Origin: Eggerthellaceae bacterium
GTDB taxonomy: Bacteria > Actinomycetota > Coriobacteriia > Coriobacteriales > Eggerthellaceae
Assembly (NCBI GenBank): GCA_017533165.1
Contig: JAFXIM010000159.1
Span: 1-15,956 of the forward strand
DNA length: 15,956 nt
Direction: 5' to 3'
Shown: positions 7,189 through 13,199 of the stretch, piece after piece
Layout: every line of letters begins with the position of its first letter
Numbering within the stretch: the first letter of the stretch is position 1
Notes under the pieces: model-generated
Database searches by the model: none
Told to the model about the DNA's origin: nothing
What the model saw: the letters and a program-made list of their open reading frames with translations, nothing else
Program-made: the position numbers and the translations under genes

Positions 7189-7218
7189 AAAAAGCGGGGC
7201 TCCATAGCAGAGCCCCGC
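7189..7218 (-). terminator. Intrinsic terminator after guaB
   Basis: On the minus strand, GCGGGGCTC (7218-7210) pairs perfectly with GAGCCCCGC (7202-7194) across a 7-nt loop, followed at once by TTTTT (7193-7189). This is a textbook Rho-independent terminator 27 bp after the guaB stop and just before the MFS start. Confidence 0.88.
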
Positions 7219-7244
7219 ACCTATTCGATCTCTTTTCGCCGCCC

Positions 7245-8762
7245 TTAGCGCGTGCTGCCCACGAAGGGAGTCTTGTCCTTCAGCAGAACGTCATGTGCGC
7301 CGCCTTCAACAATGGAGGTTGCACTGACCAGCGTAAGCTTTGCCTTGTCCTGGAACTCGGGAATGGTGAGAGCGCCGCAGTTGCACATGGTGCTCTTCAG
7401 CTTGAGCAGGGTGACGGCCACGTTATCCTTCAGGCTGCCAGCATAGGGCACGTAGGAGTCAACGCCCTCTTCGAAGGACAGGCTCTTCTTGCCACCGAGG
7501 TCATAGCGGCCCCAGTTGCGAGCTCGGGCGGAACCCTCGCCCCAGTACTCCTTCATGTAGGTGCCGTTCACCATAACCTTGGCAGAGGGGCTCTCGTCGA
7601 AACGAGCGAAGTAGCGGCCCAGCATGACGAAGTCAGAGCCCATGGCAAGCGCCAGAGAAATGTGATGGTCGTACACGATGCCACCGTCGGAGCAGATGGG
7701 CACGTAGATGCCGGTCTCCTCAAAGTACTCGTCACGAGCCTTGGCAACCTCGATAACAGCCGTTGCCTGGCCGCGGCCAATGCCCTTGGTCTCGCGGGTG
7801 ATGCAGATGGAACCGCCGCCGATGCCAACCTTGATGAAGTCAGCGCCAGCCTCGGCGAGGAAGCGGAAGCCTTCGCGGTCAACCACGTTGCCCGCACCGA
7901 TCTTCACGCTGTCGCCATAACGCTCGCGGACCCAGTCGATGGTGATCTTCTGCCAATCGGAAAAGCCCTCCGAGGAGTCAATGCACAAAACGTCGGCGCC
8001 AGCCTCCACGAGCGCCGGAACACGCTTCTCGAAGTCACGGGAGTTAATGCCCGCACCCACCATGTAGCGCTTCTTGTCATCAAGCATCTCGTTGGGATTT
8101 TCCTTGTGGGAGTCATAGTCCTTGCGGAAAACAAGCGCAACGAGGCAGTCGTTCTCGTCGACAATGGGAAGCGAGTTGAGCTTGTTATCCCAAATGATGT
8201 CGTTAGCGATCTTGAGGCTGGTGTCAGCCGGAGCGACGATCATCTTCTCGCGCGGGGTCATGATGTCGCAGACCTTGGTGTCGAGGCCCATGCGGGAAAG
8301 TCGATAATCGCGGCCGGTAACCACGCCGAGCAGCTTGCCGTGTGCGCTGCCATCAGCAGTGACGGGCATGGTGGAGTGGCCGTAGCGCTCCTTGAGCTCC
8401 ACGACGTCCGCTAGGGTCATGTCGGGGGAAAGGTTTGCGTCAGAGGTGACGAAACCGGCCTTGTAATCCTTGACGCGAGCAACCATGGCTGCCTCGTCTT
8501 CGATGGACTGATTGCCGTAGATAAAGGAAAGGCCGCCCTCAGTTGCCAGGGCCACGGCCATGCGGTCATCGGAAACCGCAGCCATGATGGCCGAAACCAT
8601 AGGGACGTTCAGGCTGATGGGGCACTCCTCTTCGCCCTTGCGATACTTGACCAGCGGGGTCTTCAGGCTCACCGCGGTCGGAACGCAGCTAGCGGGAGTA
8701 TGTCCCGGAACCAGCAGATACTCATTGAATGTACGGGACGGCTCCTCGAAGTAGTACGCCAT
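7245..8762 (-). CDS. guaB: IMP dehydrogenase, divergent clostridial-type
   Basis: A 505-residue enzyme for NAD-dependent oxidation of IMP to XMP, the committed step of GMP synthesis. The TIM barrel is split by a CBS pair at about 105-225 ([12 protein letters not shown], then [28 protein letters not shown]). The catalytic loop [18 protein letters not shown] contains C320, and the mobile flap has an Arg-Tyr pair (R419-Y420, NWGRYD). GAGIN at 236-240, CIDSSEG at 260-266 and CSDGG at 357-361 are IMP-binding landmarks. The N-terminus [20 protein letters not shown] and the flap differ from common GuaB but match a subgroup in clostridia and coriobacteria. ATG 8762 is chosen for that N-terminus and the GGAAG-type site upstream. 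The frame stays open upstream to ATG 8843, which would add a basic Cys/Gly-containing extension (MSNCGCG...). It may be regulated through the leader hairpin at 8878-8907. Confidence 0.93.
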   Translation of the reverse strand: MAYYFEEPSRTFNEYLLVPGHTPASCVPTAVSLKTPLVKYRKGEEECPISLNVPMVSAIMAAVSDDRMAVALATEGGLSFIYGNQSIEDEAAMVARVKDYKAGFVTSDANLSPDMTLADVVELKERYGHSTMPVTADGSAHGKLLGVVTGRDYRLSRMGLDTKVCDIMTPREKMIVAPADTSLKIANDIIWDNKLNSLPIVDENDCLVALVFRKDYDSHKENPNEMLDDKKRYMVGAGINSRDFEKRVPALVEAGADVLCIDSSEGFSDWQKITIDWVRERYGDSVKIGAGNVVDREGFRFLAEAGADFIKVGIGGGSICITRETKGIGRGQATAVIEVAKARDEYFEETGIYVPICSDGGIVYDHHISLALAMGSDFVMLGRYFARFDESPSAKVMVNGTYMKEYWGEGSARARNWGRYDLGGKKSLSFEEGVDSYVPYAGSLKDNVAVTLLKLKSTMCNCGALTIPEFQDKAKLTLVSATSIVEGGAHDVLLKDKTPFVGSTR

Positions 8763-8877
8763 GCGCCTTCTTCCTTTCTTCTCCTTGCGACGCGCCCTCT
8801 GCCTGGCTCCCCTATCGGCCGGACCGCAGCCGCAATTGCTCATCACTTCTCTCGAAATCAACTTCTATGAAATAGCG

Positions 8878-8907
8878 AAAACGCTTCGCCGGGGGCCGAC
8901 GAAGCGT
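8878..8907 (-). promoter_or_regulatory. guaB leader hairpin with T-run (possible attenuator)
   Basis: On the minus strand ACGCTTCG (8907-8900) pairs perfectly with CGAAGCGT (8888-8881) and is followed by TTTT (8881-8878). It sits between the likely promoter (-10 at 8929-8924) and the guaB start. That is the position and shape of an attenuator for purine-dependent control. I do not recognise a known purine riboswitch around it. Confidence 0.5.
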
Positions 8908-8923
8908 GAATATGGTTGAAAGC

Positions 8924-8929
8924 ATTATA
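8924..8929 (-). promoter_or_regulatory. Probable guaB promoter -10 box
   Basis: TATAAT on the minus strand, an exact consensus, about 160 bp before the guaB start. No good -35 is found 16-18 bp upstream. Transcription would begin near 8917 and read a roughly 155-nt leader containing the hairpin at 8878-8907. Confidence 0.5.
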
Positions 8930-8960
8930 GGCGGCAAGACCCAATGTACTACGTCTTTTT

Positions 8961-8983
8961 ACAAAACGGCAAAAAAAGCCGCT
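8961..8983 (-). terminator. Probable terminator of the M18 aminopeptidase gene
   Basis: On the minus strand AGCGGC (8983-8978), a loop of seven T and GCCGTT (8970-8965) form a short stem with one G-T pair, followed by TTG. It lies 60 bp beyond the aminopeptidase stop. The stem is short, so confidence is moderate to low. Confidence 0.4.
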
Positions 8984-9042
8984 GAAATGGCCTTATCCGC
9001 CTTGTCGTCCCGTGAGCCGCGCCTTCTTTTCGACGGGTGAGA

Positions 9043-10521
9043 TTACATGTTGCGGAGGAAGGCTTCGTAACCACGACGGGCCTCGTAGATATCAGCCTTG
9101 CTGGTAACCTCCCACGGAGCATGCATGGAAAGCACGGCAACGCCCGAGTCGATCACGTCCATGCCGTATTCGGCGGGAATGTAAGCGATCGTTCCGCCGC
9201 CGCCCGCATCGACTCGACCAAGCTCGGCGGTCTGGAAGCTGACGTTCGCCTCGCCCATCACGCGGCGAATACGCGCCATGTACTCAGCGCTCGCGTCGTT
9301 CGATCCGCTCTTGCCGCGCGCTCCCGTGTACTTGTTGAACACGAGCCCCTTGCCCAGGAAGGCGGAATTCTTGGCCTCGAACACGCCTGCATAGGCGGGG
9401 TCGAAACCCGCGGAAACATCGGAGGAAAGCATGCTCGATGCTGCAAGGGCGCGGCGAAGCTTCAGCATGCCTCCTTCGCCCGCAAGCTCCATGATCTCGG
9501 CGATGGTGTTCTCGAAGAAGCGAGACGTCATACCCGTTGCACCCACGCTGCCGATCTCCTCCTTATCGACCAGCACGCACACCGCCGTTTTTGCGGGCAC
9601 GGGCTCACCTTCGGCGGCAAGGGCAAGTTGAGCTTCAAGCGAGGTATAGGCGCACACACGGTCATCCTGGCCGTAGCCGATAACCATGCTGCGGTCAAAG
9701 CCCAGCTCGCGCGCACGTCCGGCAGGCACCACCTCAAGCTCGGCGGAGAGGAAGTCCTCCTCTTCAATGCCATACTTTTTCTTTAAGATGGCGAGCACGT
9801 GGGCTTTGACGGAATCCTTAGCAGGCGCGACTCCCGAGCCTTCCTCCTCTGCGCCCTCTGCCCCTGAGCCTTCCTCTTTCGGGCTCTCCTCCGAACCCTT
9901 TTCTTCGCAATTGCGAAGGGGTGCGTTGCCGATGAGCAGGTCAAGATCCTCTCCCTCGACCACCTTAGAGCCCTTCTTCTCCATCTGCTGAGCGCCGAGG
10001 TGCGGGAGCAGGTCGGTCACGCAGAACACCGGATCGGATTCGTCTTCGCCGATGCACACCTCCACCACCGTGCCGTCGGTCTTGGCCACCACGCCGTGCA
10101 GGGCAAGCGGCAGGGCCACCCACTGATAGTTCTTGATGCCGCCGTAGTAATGAGTGTCGAGCAGCGCAAACCCGTTGCTCTCGTAAAGCGGGTTCTGCTT
10201 GAGATCGAGGCGCGGCGAGTCAAGATGCGCACCCAGGATGTTCATGCCCTGCTCGAGCGGGGCCTCTCCCACGTGCACCAAAATCACGGCCTTGCCGTGA
10301 ACGTGGGCCCACAGCTTGTCACCGGGCTTGACGGCCTCCCCCGCGGCAACCGCATCTGCAAGGGGGCGATACCCGCACGCCTCGGCCTCGGCAATGGCCG
10401 CACGCGAGCATTCGCGCTCGGTTTTGTTGACGGAAATGAAGTCGATGTAGCCGGCCGCCAGCTCCTCGAGCTCGACCAAGTCGGATTCTTCGTATTTCTT
10501 CCAGGCGATGTCGCGATCCAT
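9043..10521 (-). CDS. M18 family aminopeptidase with acidic insertion
   Basis: A 492-residue zinc aminopeptidase of family M18 (aspartyl-aminopeptidase-like, cytoplasmic), which trims N-terminal residues from peptides. Landmarks are GAHLDSPRLDLKQNPLY (metal His and Asp) in the N-terminal third, LVDKEEIGSVGATGM (catalytic/metal Glu pair), DVSAGFDPAY (metal Asp), and HAPWEVTSKADIYEA near the end (metal His). A Ser/Glu/Gly-rich insertion with repeats of EEGSG (EEKGSEESPKEEGSG, then AEGAEEEGSG) interrupts the dimerisation-type region between LLIGNAPLRN and the ILKKKYGI segment, where most relatives have a short linker. ATG 10521 is chosen because AAAAGGAC lies 7-8 bases upstream and a consensus -10 lies at 10570-10565. 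An upstream in-frame ATG falls inside that -10 box. Confidence 0.92.
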   Translation of the reverse strand: MDRDIAWKKYEESDLVELEELAAGYIDFISVNKTERECSRAAIAEAEACGYRPLADAVAAGEAVKPGDKLWAHVHGKAVILVHVGEAPLEQGMNILGAHLDSPRLDLKQNPLYESNGFALLDTHYYGGIKNYQWVALPLALHGVVAKTDGTVVEVCIGEDESDPVFCVTDLLPHLGAQQMEKKGSKVVEGEDLDLLIGNAPLRNCEEKGSEESPKEEGSGAEGAEEEGSGVAPAKDSVKAHVLAILKKKYGIEEEDFLSAELEVVPAGRARELGFDRSMVIGYGQDDRVCAYTSLEAQLALAAEGEPVPAKTAVCVLVDKEEIGSVGATGMTSRFFENTIAEIMELAGEGGMLKLRRALAASSMLSSDVSAGFDPAYAGVFEAKNSAFLGKGLVFNKYTGARGKSGSNDASAEYMARIRRVMGEANVSFQTAELGRVDAGGGGTIAYIPAEYGMDVIDSGVAVLSMHAPWEVTSKADIYEARRGYEAFLRNM

Positions 10522-10564
10522 GAGTACGTCCTTTTCGCTTGATCTTTCAGGTTTGAACTCTCCC

Positions 10565-10570
10565 ATTATA
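10565..10570 (-). promoter_or_regulatory. Promoter -10 box of the M18 aminopeptidase gene
   Basis: TATAAT on the minus strand, 43 bp before the chosen ATG, giving a leader of about 36 nt that includes the ribosome-binding site. No clear -35 hexamer is present. Confidence 0.5.
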
Positions 10571-10752
10571 AAGCCAAGGCCTTGCGCCCTTCTTTGCGGC
10601 CTCGTAACGTACGATCCACGTGCGCAGCCGGGCCGCGCCTGCACCCGCTATGCACCAGACAGCCCTCGCCTCTGACCGTTGCCGGGCTGTGCCGGAGCGC
10701 GCCCCCGACCACGTCCCTGCCCGCGTCCCGACCTCACCATGCCCGCATGGCG

Positions 10753-10763
10753 CGCTTACCTTC
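10753..10763 (+). repeat. Recurring 11-mer CGCTTACCTTC, copy 4
   Basis: An exact copy, about 290 bp before the rubrerythrin start and at the boundary between GC-rich and AT-rich sequence. It shares the 16-base TGGCGCGCTTACCTTC with copy 3. A 5-bp hairpin (CCATG/CATGG) lies directly upstream. Confidence 0.55.
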
Positions 10764-10790
10764 TCCGCTTTAACACTTATATGTTACTTA

Positions 10791-10824
10791 TTCAGTGCCA
10801 TATAACATGCTCGCACAAGCATGT
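10791..10824. promoter_or_regulatory. Inverted repeats upstream of rubrerythrin (distal site)
   Basis: ATGTTA (10791-10796) and TAACAT (10803-10808) are complementary, and ACATGC (10805-10810) pairs with GCATGT (10819-10824) across 8 bp. The overlapping symmetry suggests a protein-binding region, but no regulator can be named. Confidence 0.35.
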
Positions 10825-10858
10825 CAAGCGATTTGGGTAAACCAAGTTATGGATTAAT

Positions 10859-10877
10859 TGTTATCTTTTTCATAACA
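10859..10877. promoter_or_regulatory. Operator-like palindrome upstream of the rubrerythrin promoter
   Basis: TGTTAT (10859-10864) and ATAACA (10872-10877) form a perfect 6-bp inverted repeat with a 7-bp AT-rich spacer, 36 bp upstream of the -10 box. AT-rich palindromes of this size are typical of metal- or peroxide-sensing regulators (Fur/PerR class), which often control rubrerythrin; that link is inference. Confidence 0.4.
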
Positions 10878-10912
10878 TTTCCCACGCAACGCTTCAGAAA
10901 CGATCCGATCGA

Positions 10913-10949
10913 TATAATGAATCACGTAATCATTCAAGAGAAAATGATT
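10913..10949 (+). promoter_or_regulatory. Rubrerythrin promoter with start-site inverted repeat
   Basis: A consensus -10 TATAAT lies at 10913-10918, with only weak -35 candidates. Just downstream, over the expected transcription start, AATCATT (10928-10934) and AATGATT (10943-10949) form a perfect 7-bp inverted repeat with an 8-bp spacer. AATGAAT at 10916-10922 is a third, imperfect half-site. A repressor bound here would block initiation. The leader to the ATG is about 130 nt. Confidence 0.5.
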
Positions 10950-11054
10950 CGGACGGAGGCAAGGACCCGGCAGCTCAACCGAACGGAGCTTCGGCAATCC
11001 AGGCCCCGGCAAAAACTAAGACGAGATTTCAAACATGAGGAAAAAGGAGCAGCC

Positions 11055-11663
11055 ATGAAGATCCGCGAGTCCATCCCCACCTTCCAGAACGCAAGCAACT
11101 TCAACGTTGTCCCCGACAGCACCACCACCGTCGGCACCACCCTCGAGAACCTTAAGGCTGCCGTTTCCGGCGAGACCGGCGCTTCCGCTAAGTACGCCGC
11201 AGCTGCCGAGGCTGCCGAGGCAAACGGCTTCAAGCAGATCGCCCGCCTCTTCCGCGCCACCTCCGCTGCTGAGCAGATTCACATCGGCCTCGAAGTCGCC
11301 GTCATCGAGAAGATGGACCCCGACTACGTGAAGCCCGAGCCGCCGGTTGTCGAGGGCTCCAAGACCGACCTTGACCTCATTGCAGGCGCCATGGGCGAGA
11401 TCTATGAGACCTCCGACATGTACCCCTCCTTCATCATCAAGGCAGCCGAGGAAGGCGAGACCAAGGCAGTTCAGGTCTTCTCCCGCGCCAAGCTCGCTGA
11501 GTCCGTTCACGCTGAGCTCTACATGCAGGCCTACAACAACATCGACGCCGAGGACGACGACGCTTTCTACCTCTGCCCGATCTGCGGTTACATCGAGAAG
11601 GGCGAAGGCCTCGAGAAGTGCCCGATCTGCTTCTGCAAGTTCGACAAGTTCCAGGCGTTCTAA
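11055..11663 (+). CDS. rbr: Rubrerythrin
   Basis: A 202-residue non-haem iron protein that reduces hydrogen peroxide in anaerobes, accepting electrons from rubredoxin or ferredoxin-type carriers in the cytoplasm. The ferritin-like domain carries the di-iron ligands: E40 (SGETG), E73 and H76 (EQIH), E115 and E118 (GEIYE), and E149 and H152 (ESVH). The C-terminal rubredoxin-like domain has C174, C177, C189 and C192 (CPICGYI and CPICFCKF). Codon use is very strongly C-ending, as expected of a highly expressed gene. The frame stays open upstream, but ATG 11055 has AAAAAGGAG 5 bases before it and begins the homologous region. A long leader with inverted repeats precedes it and a strong terminator follows. 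Confidence 0.95.
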   Translation: MKIRESIPTFQNASNFNVVPDSTTTVGTTLENLKAAVSGETGASAKYAAAAEAAEANGFKQIARLFRATSAAEQIHIGLEVAVIEKMDPDYVKPEPPVVEGSKTDLDLIAGAMGEIYETSDMYPSFIIKAAEEGETKAVQVFSRAKLAESVHAELYMQAYNNIDAEDDDAFYLCPICGYIEKGEGLEKCPICFCKFDKFQAF

Positions 11664-11682
11664 GATCACCGAAACCTCCCCG

Positions 11683-11736
11683 TCGAGCCCCTCTCCCATT
11701 AGGCTCGAGCCGTAAAAAATGCGCTCCCTCTAGCGC
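11683..11736 (+). other. Two 3'-UTR hairpins after rubrerythrin
   Basis: TCGAGCC (11683-11689) pairs with GGCTCGA (11702-11708), and GCGCT (11721-11725) pairs with AGCGC (11732-11736). Neither is followed by a T-run. They precede the true terminator and may stabilise the mRNA 3' end. Confidence 0.45.
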
Positions 11737-11744
11737 TTAAGATC

Positions 11745-11779
11745 AGATGGCCGCTCTCCCCTGGCGGCCATCTCTTTTT
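11745..11779 (+). terminator. Rho-independent terminator of rubrerythrin
   Basis: A perfect 10-bp stem, AGATGGCCGC (11745-11754) with GCGGCCATCT (11764-11773), a 9-nt loop, then CTTTTT. A second weaker hairpin with a T-run follows at 11795-11822 (CGCCC/GGGCG, TTTTT at 11818), giving a tandem terminator arrangement. Confidence 0.9.
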
Positions 11780-11884
11780 GCGCAATGGATTCAACGCCCG
11801 AAAGCTTCTGGGCGCGCTTTTTATCCTATAGGCCTCTGCCAAACAACACGCGCCAAAACCCGCCCGAGCATGCAGCGACTCAGG

Positions 11885-12424
11885 TTAGATTTCCGGCACC
11901 TGATCGCCAAAGCTCAGCAAAACCTCTCCATCAAGCGATTCCACCCAAGCGCTTAGCACACTGCCCTCGTGCACGATCACCTTCCCCACGCAACGAGGAA
12001 AACCGCCGCGCGGGCGGAAAGCCGAACCGGGACACATGACCAGATCGGCGGGGCGGGCTTCTTTTCCAAACTCAAGCTTGGGCACATGGGTATGCCCGTG
12101 GACGCACACCTGCGGAATAGGGTCTCCCGGCGCCACGCCCACGCTGCCCGCGAAAGAAATCCTCACATCCTGCGGGTAATGGGCCATCAAAAAGCGAACG
12201 CTCTCTATGCATGGCCGAGCAAAACGATCCACCGCAGATCCATATTCGGGAAAGTCGTTGTTGCCGAGCACCGCTGTCACTGGAGCTAGCGCCGCCAACT
12301 GGGTGAGGATACCGGGGTCGCCAATATCACCCGCATGCAAGATGTAGTCGCATTCCGCCATAGCCGCATAGGCGCGCTCATCGAGACGTCCATGGGTATC
12401 GGATATGAGTCCGATGGTTTTCAT
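11885..12424 (-). CDS. YfcE/MJ0936-family metallophosphoesterase
   Basis: A 179-residue calcineurin-like phosphoesterase. Metal-binding motifs appear in family order: SDTHG (D9, H11), HAGDIGDP (D33), LGNND (N55, with N56-D57), MAH (H82) and VHGHTHVP (H109, H111, H113). These proteins hydrolyse phosphodiester bonds with a two-metal centre; the physiological substrate is usually unknown. ATG 12424 is chosen because AAAGGTGAG lies about 5-9 bases upstream and MKTIGLISDTHG is the normal family start. The upstream in-frame extension (MRPCVEG...) is unconvincing. It is convergent with rubrerythrin and has no operon partner in view. Confidence 0.9.
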   Translation of the reverse strand: MKTIGLISDTHGRLDERAYAAMAECDYILHAGDIGDPGILTQLAALAPVTAVLGNNDFPEYGSAVDRFARPCIESVRFLMAHYPQDVRISFAGSVGVAPGDPIPQVCVHGHTHVPKLEFGKEARPADLVMCPGSAFRPRGGFPRCVGKVIVHEGSVLSAWVESLDGEVLLSFGDQVPEI

Positions 12425-12839
12425 GCACTCACCTTTCGTCGTTCGCGTTCCTTTCGCCACCATTGTGCACTGTTTGCAGCTCCGCCAGCTTGCCCCCTCC
12501 ACACAAGGCCTCAAAGACCGAAGTTACAAAACGGCAAACGCCCCCTTACGCAAGCTCTACCAAATTGCCGCGCCGATCTGGCACACCGAAGACGCCCCTA
12601 TACTGAGAAAGCAGAGAAGGAACTTCCCCTTTCCTCCTTTCTCTCCTCTCTCCTATAGGGCGCCGCACCCCCTCCTAGGCGCCCACCCCTCGCAAGAAGG
12701 CGGCACCTCCCCCAAGCCGCCTTCTTTTCTTGTGAAGGATCGCCGACCGAGCCTGATAGGCAAGAAGCAGTCCGCCCTACAGCAGCATGCAAAACGGCGC
12801 CGCGATAGTCCGCGCGAAAACGGCGGCAAGAAACAGGGA
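12425..12839. other. 415-bp gap between YfcE-like gene and YerC-like gene
   Basis: No protein gene is supported; frames here are short and biased (Ser/Pro/Arg-rich), for example 12405-12905 plus and 12598-12909 minus. The main content is the hairpin pair described as a candidate small RNA. Near 12791-12827 there is a direct repeat AAAACGGCG. No clear promoter for the phosphoesterase or terminator for the YerC-like gene was found. Confidence 0.5.
12605..12732 (+). ncRNA. Candidate small RNA with C-rich hairpin loops
   Basis: A plus-strand terminator has no gene in front of it. The stem AAGAAGGCGGC (12694-12704) pairs perfectly with GCCGCCTTCTT (12716-12726) and is followed by a T-rich tail. 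Its loop is ACCTCCCCCAA. Upstream, GGGCGCC (12658-12664) pairs with GGCGCCC (12678-12684) with loop GCACCCCCTCCTA. A pyrimidine tract (12626-12654), including CCTCCTTT, precedes it. TATACT at 12599-12604 could be the -10, putting the start near 12611; no good -35 is seen. All three unpaired segments complement Shine-Dalgarno-type G-rich sequence, as in known C-rich-loop small RNAs. Expression is unproven. Confidence 0.4.
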
Positions 12840-13136
12840 TTACTCGGAAGGTGCGTCCTCGAGCACAGCGAGGGCCTTGGCGTAACCGCCAGCGCCATAG
12901 CTTAAGCATTTAGAAACTCGCGCGATAGTGGTTGCGGAAGCACCTGTCGACTCCTCGATAACAGCATAAGACTTGCCGCTCGAGAGCAACCGAGCAACGG
13001 CAAGCCGCTGCGAGGTCTCGCGAATCTCGCGAATGGTGAACATATCTTCGAGGAGTGCGAAGATGACGTCTTCGTCATCAAGCGTAGCGAGCACGCGCAG
13101 CAGATCGTCGACTTCCTTGGTCCTGATATTGCTCAT
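12840..13136 (-). CDS. YerC/YecD-family TrpR-like regulator
   Basis: A 98-residue protein matching the small YerC/YecD family related to the Trp repressor. An all-helical N-terminus (KEVDDLLRVLATLDDEDVIFALLEDMFTIREI) is followed by the TrpR-like helix-turn-helix at about 41-75 (SQRLAVARLLSSGKSYAVIEESTGASATTIARVSKCL), then YGAGGY. Ligand and target genes are unknown for most members. The start ATG has a good GAGGAGG about 5 bases upstream. It lies 63 bp downstream of cimA on the same strand. A TACAAT in the gap might give it its own promoter, and co-transcription with cimA is also possible. A palindrome at 13160-13171 in the gap could be an autoregulatory site. Confidence 0.9.
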   Translation of the reverse strand: MSNIRTKEVDDLLRVLATLDDEDVIFALLEDMFTIREIRETSQRLAVARLLSSGKSYAVIEESTGASATTIARVSKCLSYGAGGYAKALAVLEDAPSE

Positions 13137-13159
13137 AAGCCCTCCTCAAACAACGCAGG

Positions 13160-13171
13160 GTGCTTTAGCAC
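13160..13171. promoter_or_regulatory. Palindrome between cimA and the YerC-like gene
   Basis: GTGCT and AGCAC flank TT, giving a 12-bp near-perfect palindrome 24 bp before the start codon of the TrpR-like regulator. It could be an operator for that protein, by analogy with TrpR autoregulation. It is short, so chance is possible. Confidence 0.3.
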
Positions 13172-13199
13172 TTTGCTGTGTCATAGAGCATTGTAACGC

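Larger units (their letters stand above)
10522..10858. other. GC-rich divergent intergenic region, part before the rubrerythrin promoter
   Basis: No gene is seen in this first part of the 533-bp gap between the M18 gene and rubrerythrin. It contains the M18 promoter (10565-10570), about 180 bp of Cys/Pro/Arg-coding-looking but non-conserved GC-rich sequence, an 11-mer copy (10753-10763) preceded by a CCATG/CATGG hairpin, then an abrupt change to AT-rich sequence at about 10770 with operator-like inverted repeats. Open frames here (for example 10582-10773 plus) look random. Confidence 0.5.

Noticed and set aside
7041..8414. Plus-strand frame of 457 codons opposite guaB
   Set aside because: Antisense shadow of a gene with conserved IMP dehydrogenase motifs.
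10821..11054. 78-residue N-terminal extension of rubrerythrin
   Set aside because: The frame is open, but it runs through the promoter and inverted repeats, has AT-rich non-coding composition, and the ATG at 11055 has a strong ribosome-binding site and matches the family start.
12425..12514. 30-residue upstream extension of the YfcE-like protein
   Set aside because: The family start MKTIGLISDTHG has its own ribosome-binding site; the extension has no conserved features.
12791..12827. Terminator hairpin after the YerC-like gene
   Set aside because: The apparent arms (AAAACGGCG twice) are direct, not inverted, repeats, so they do not form the stem first suspected.
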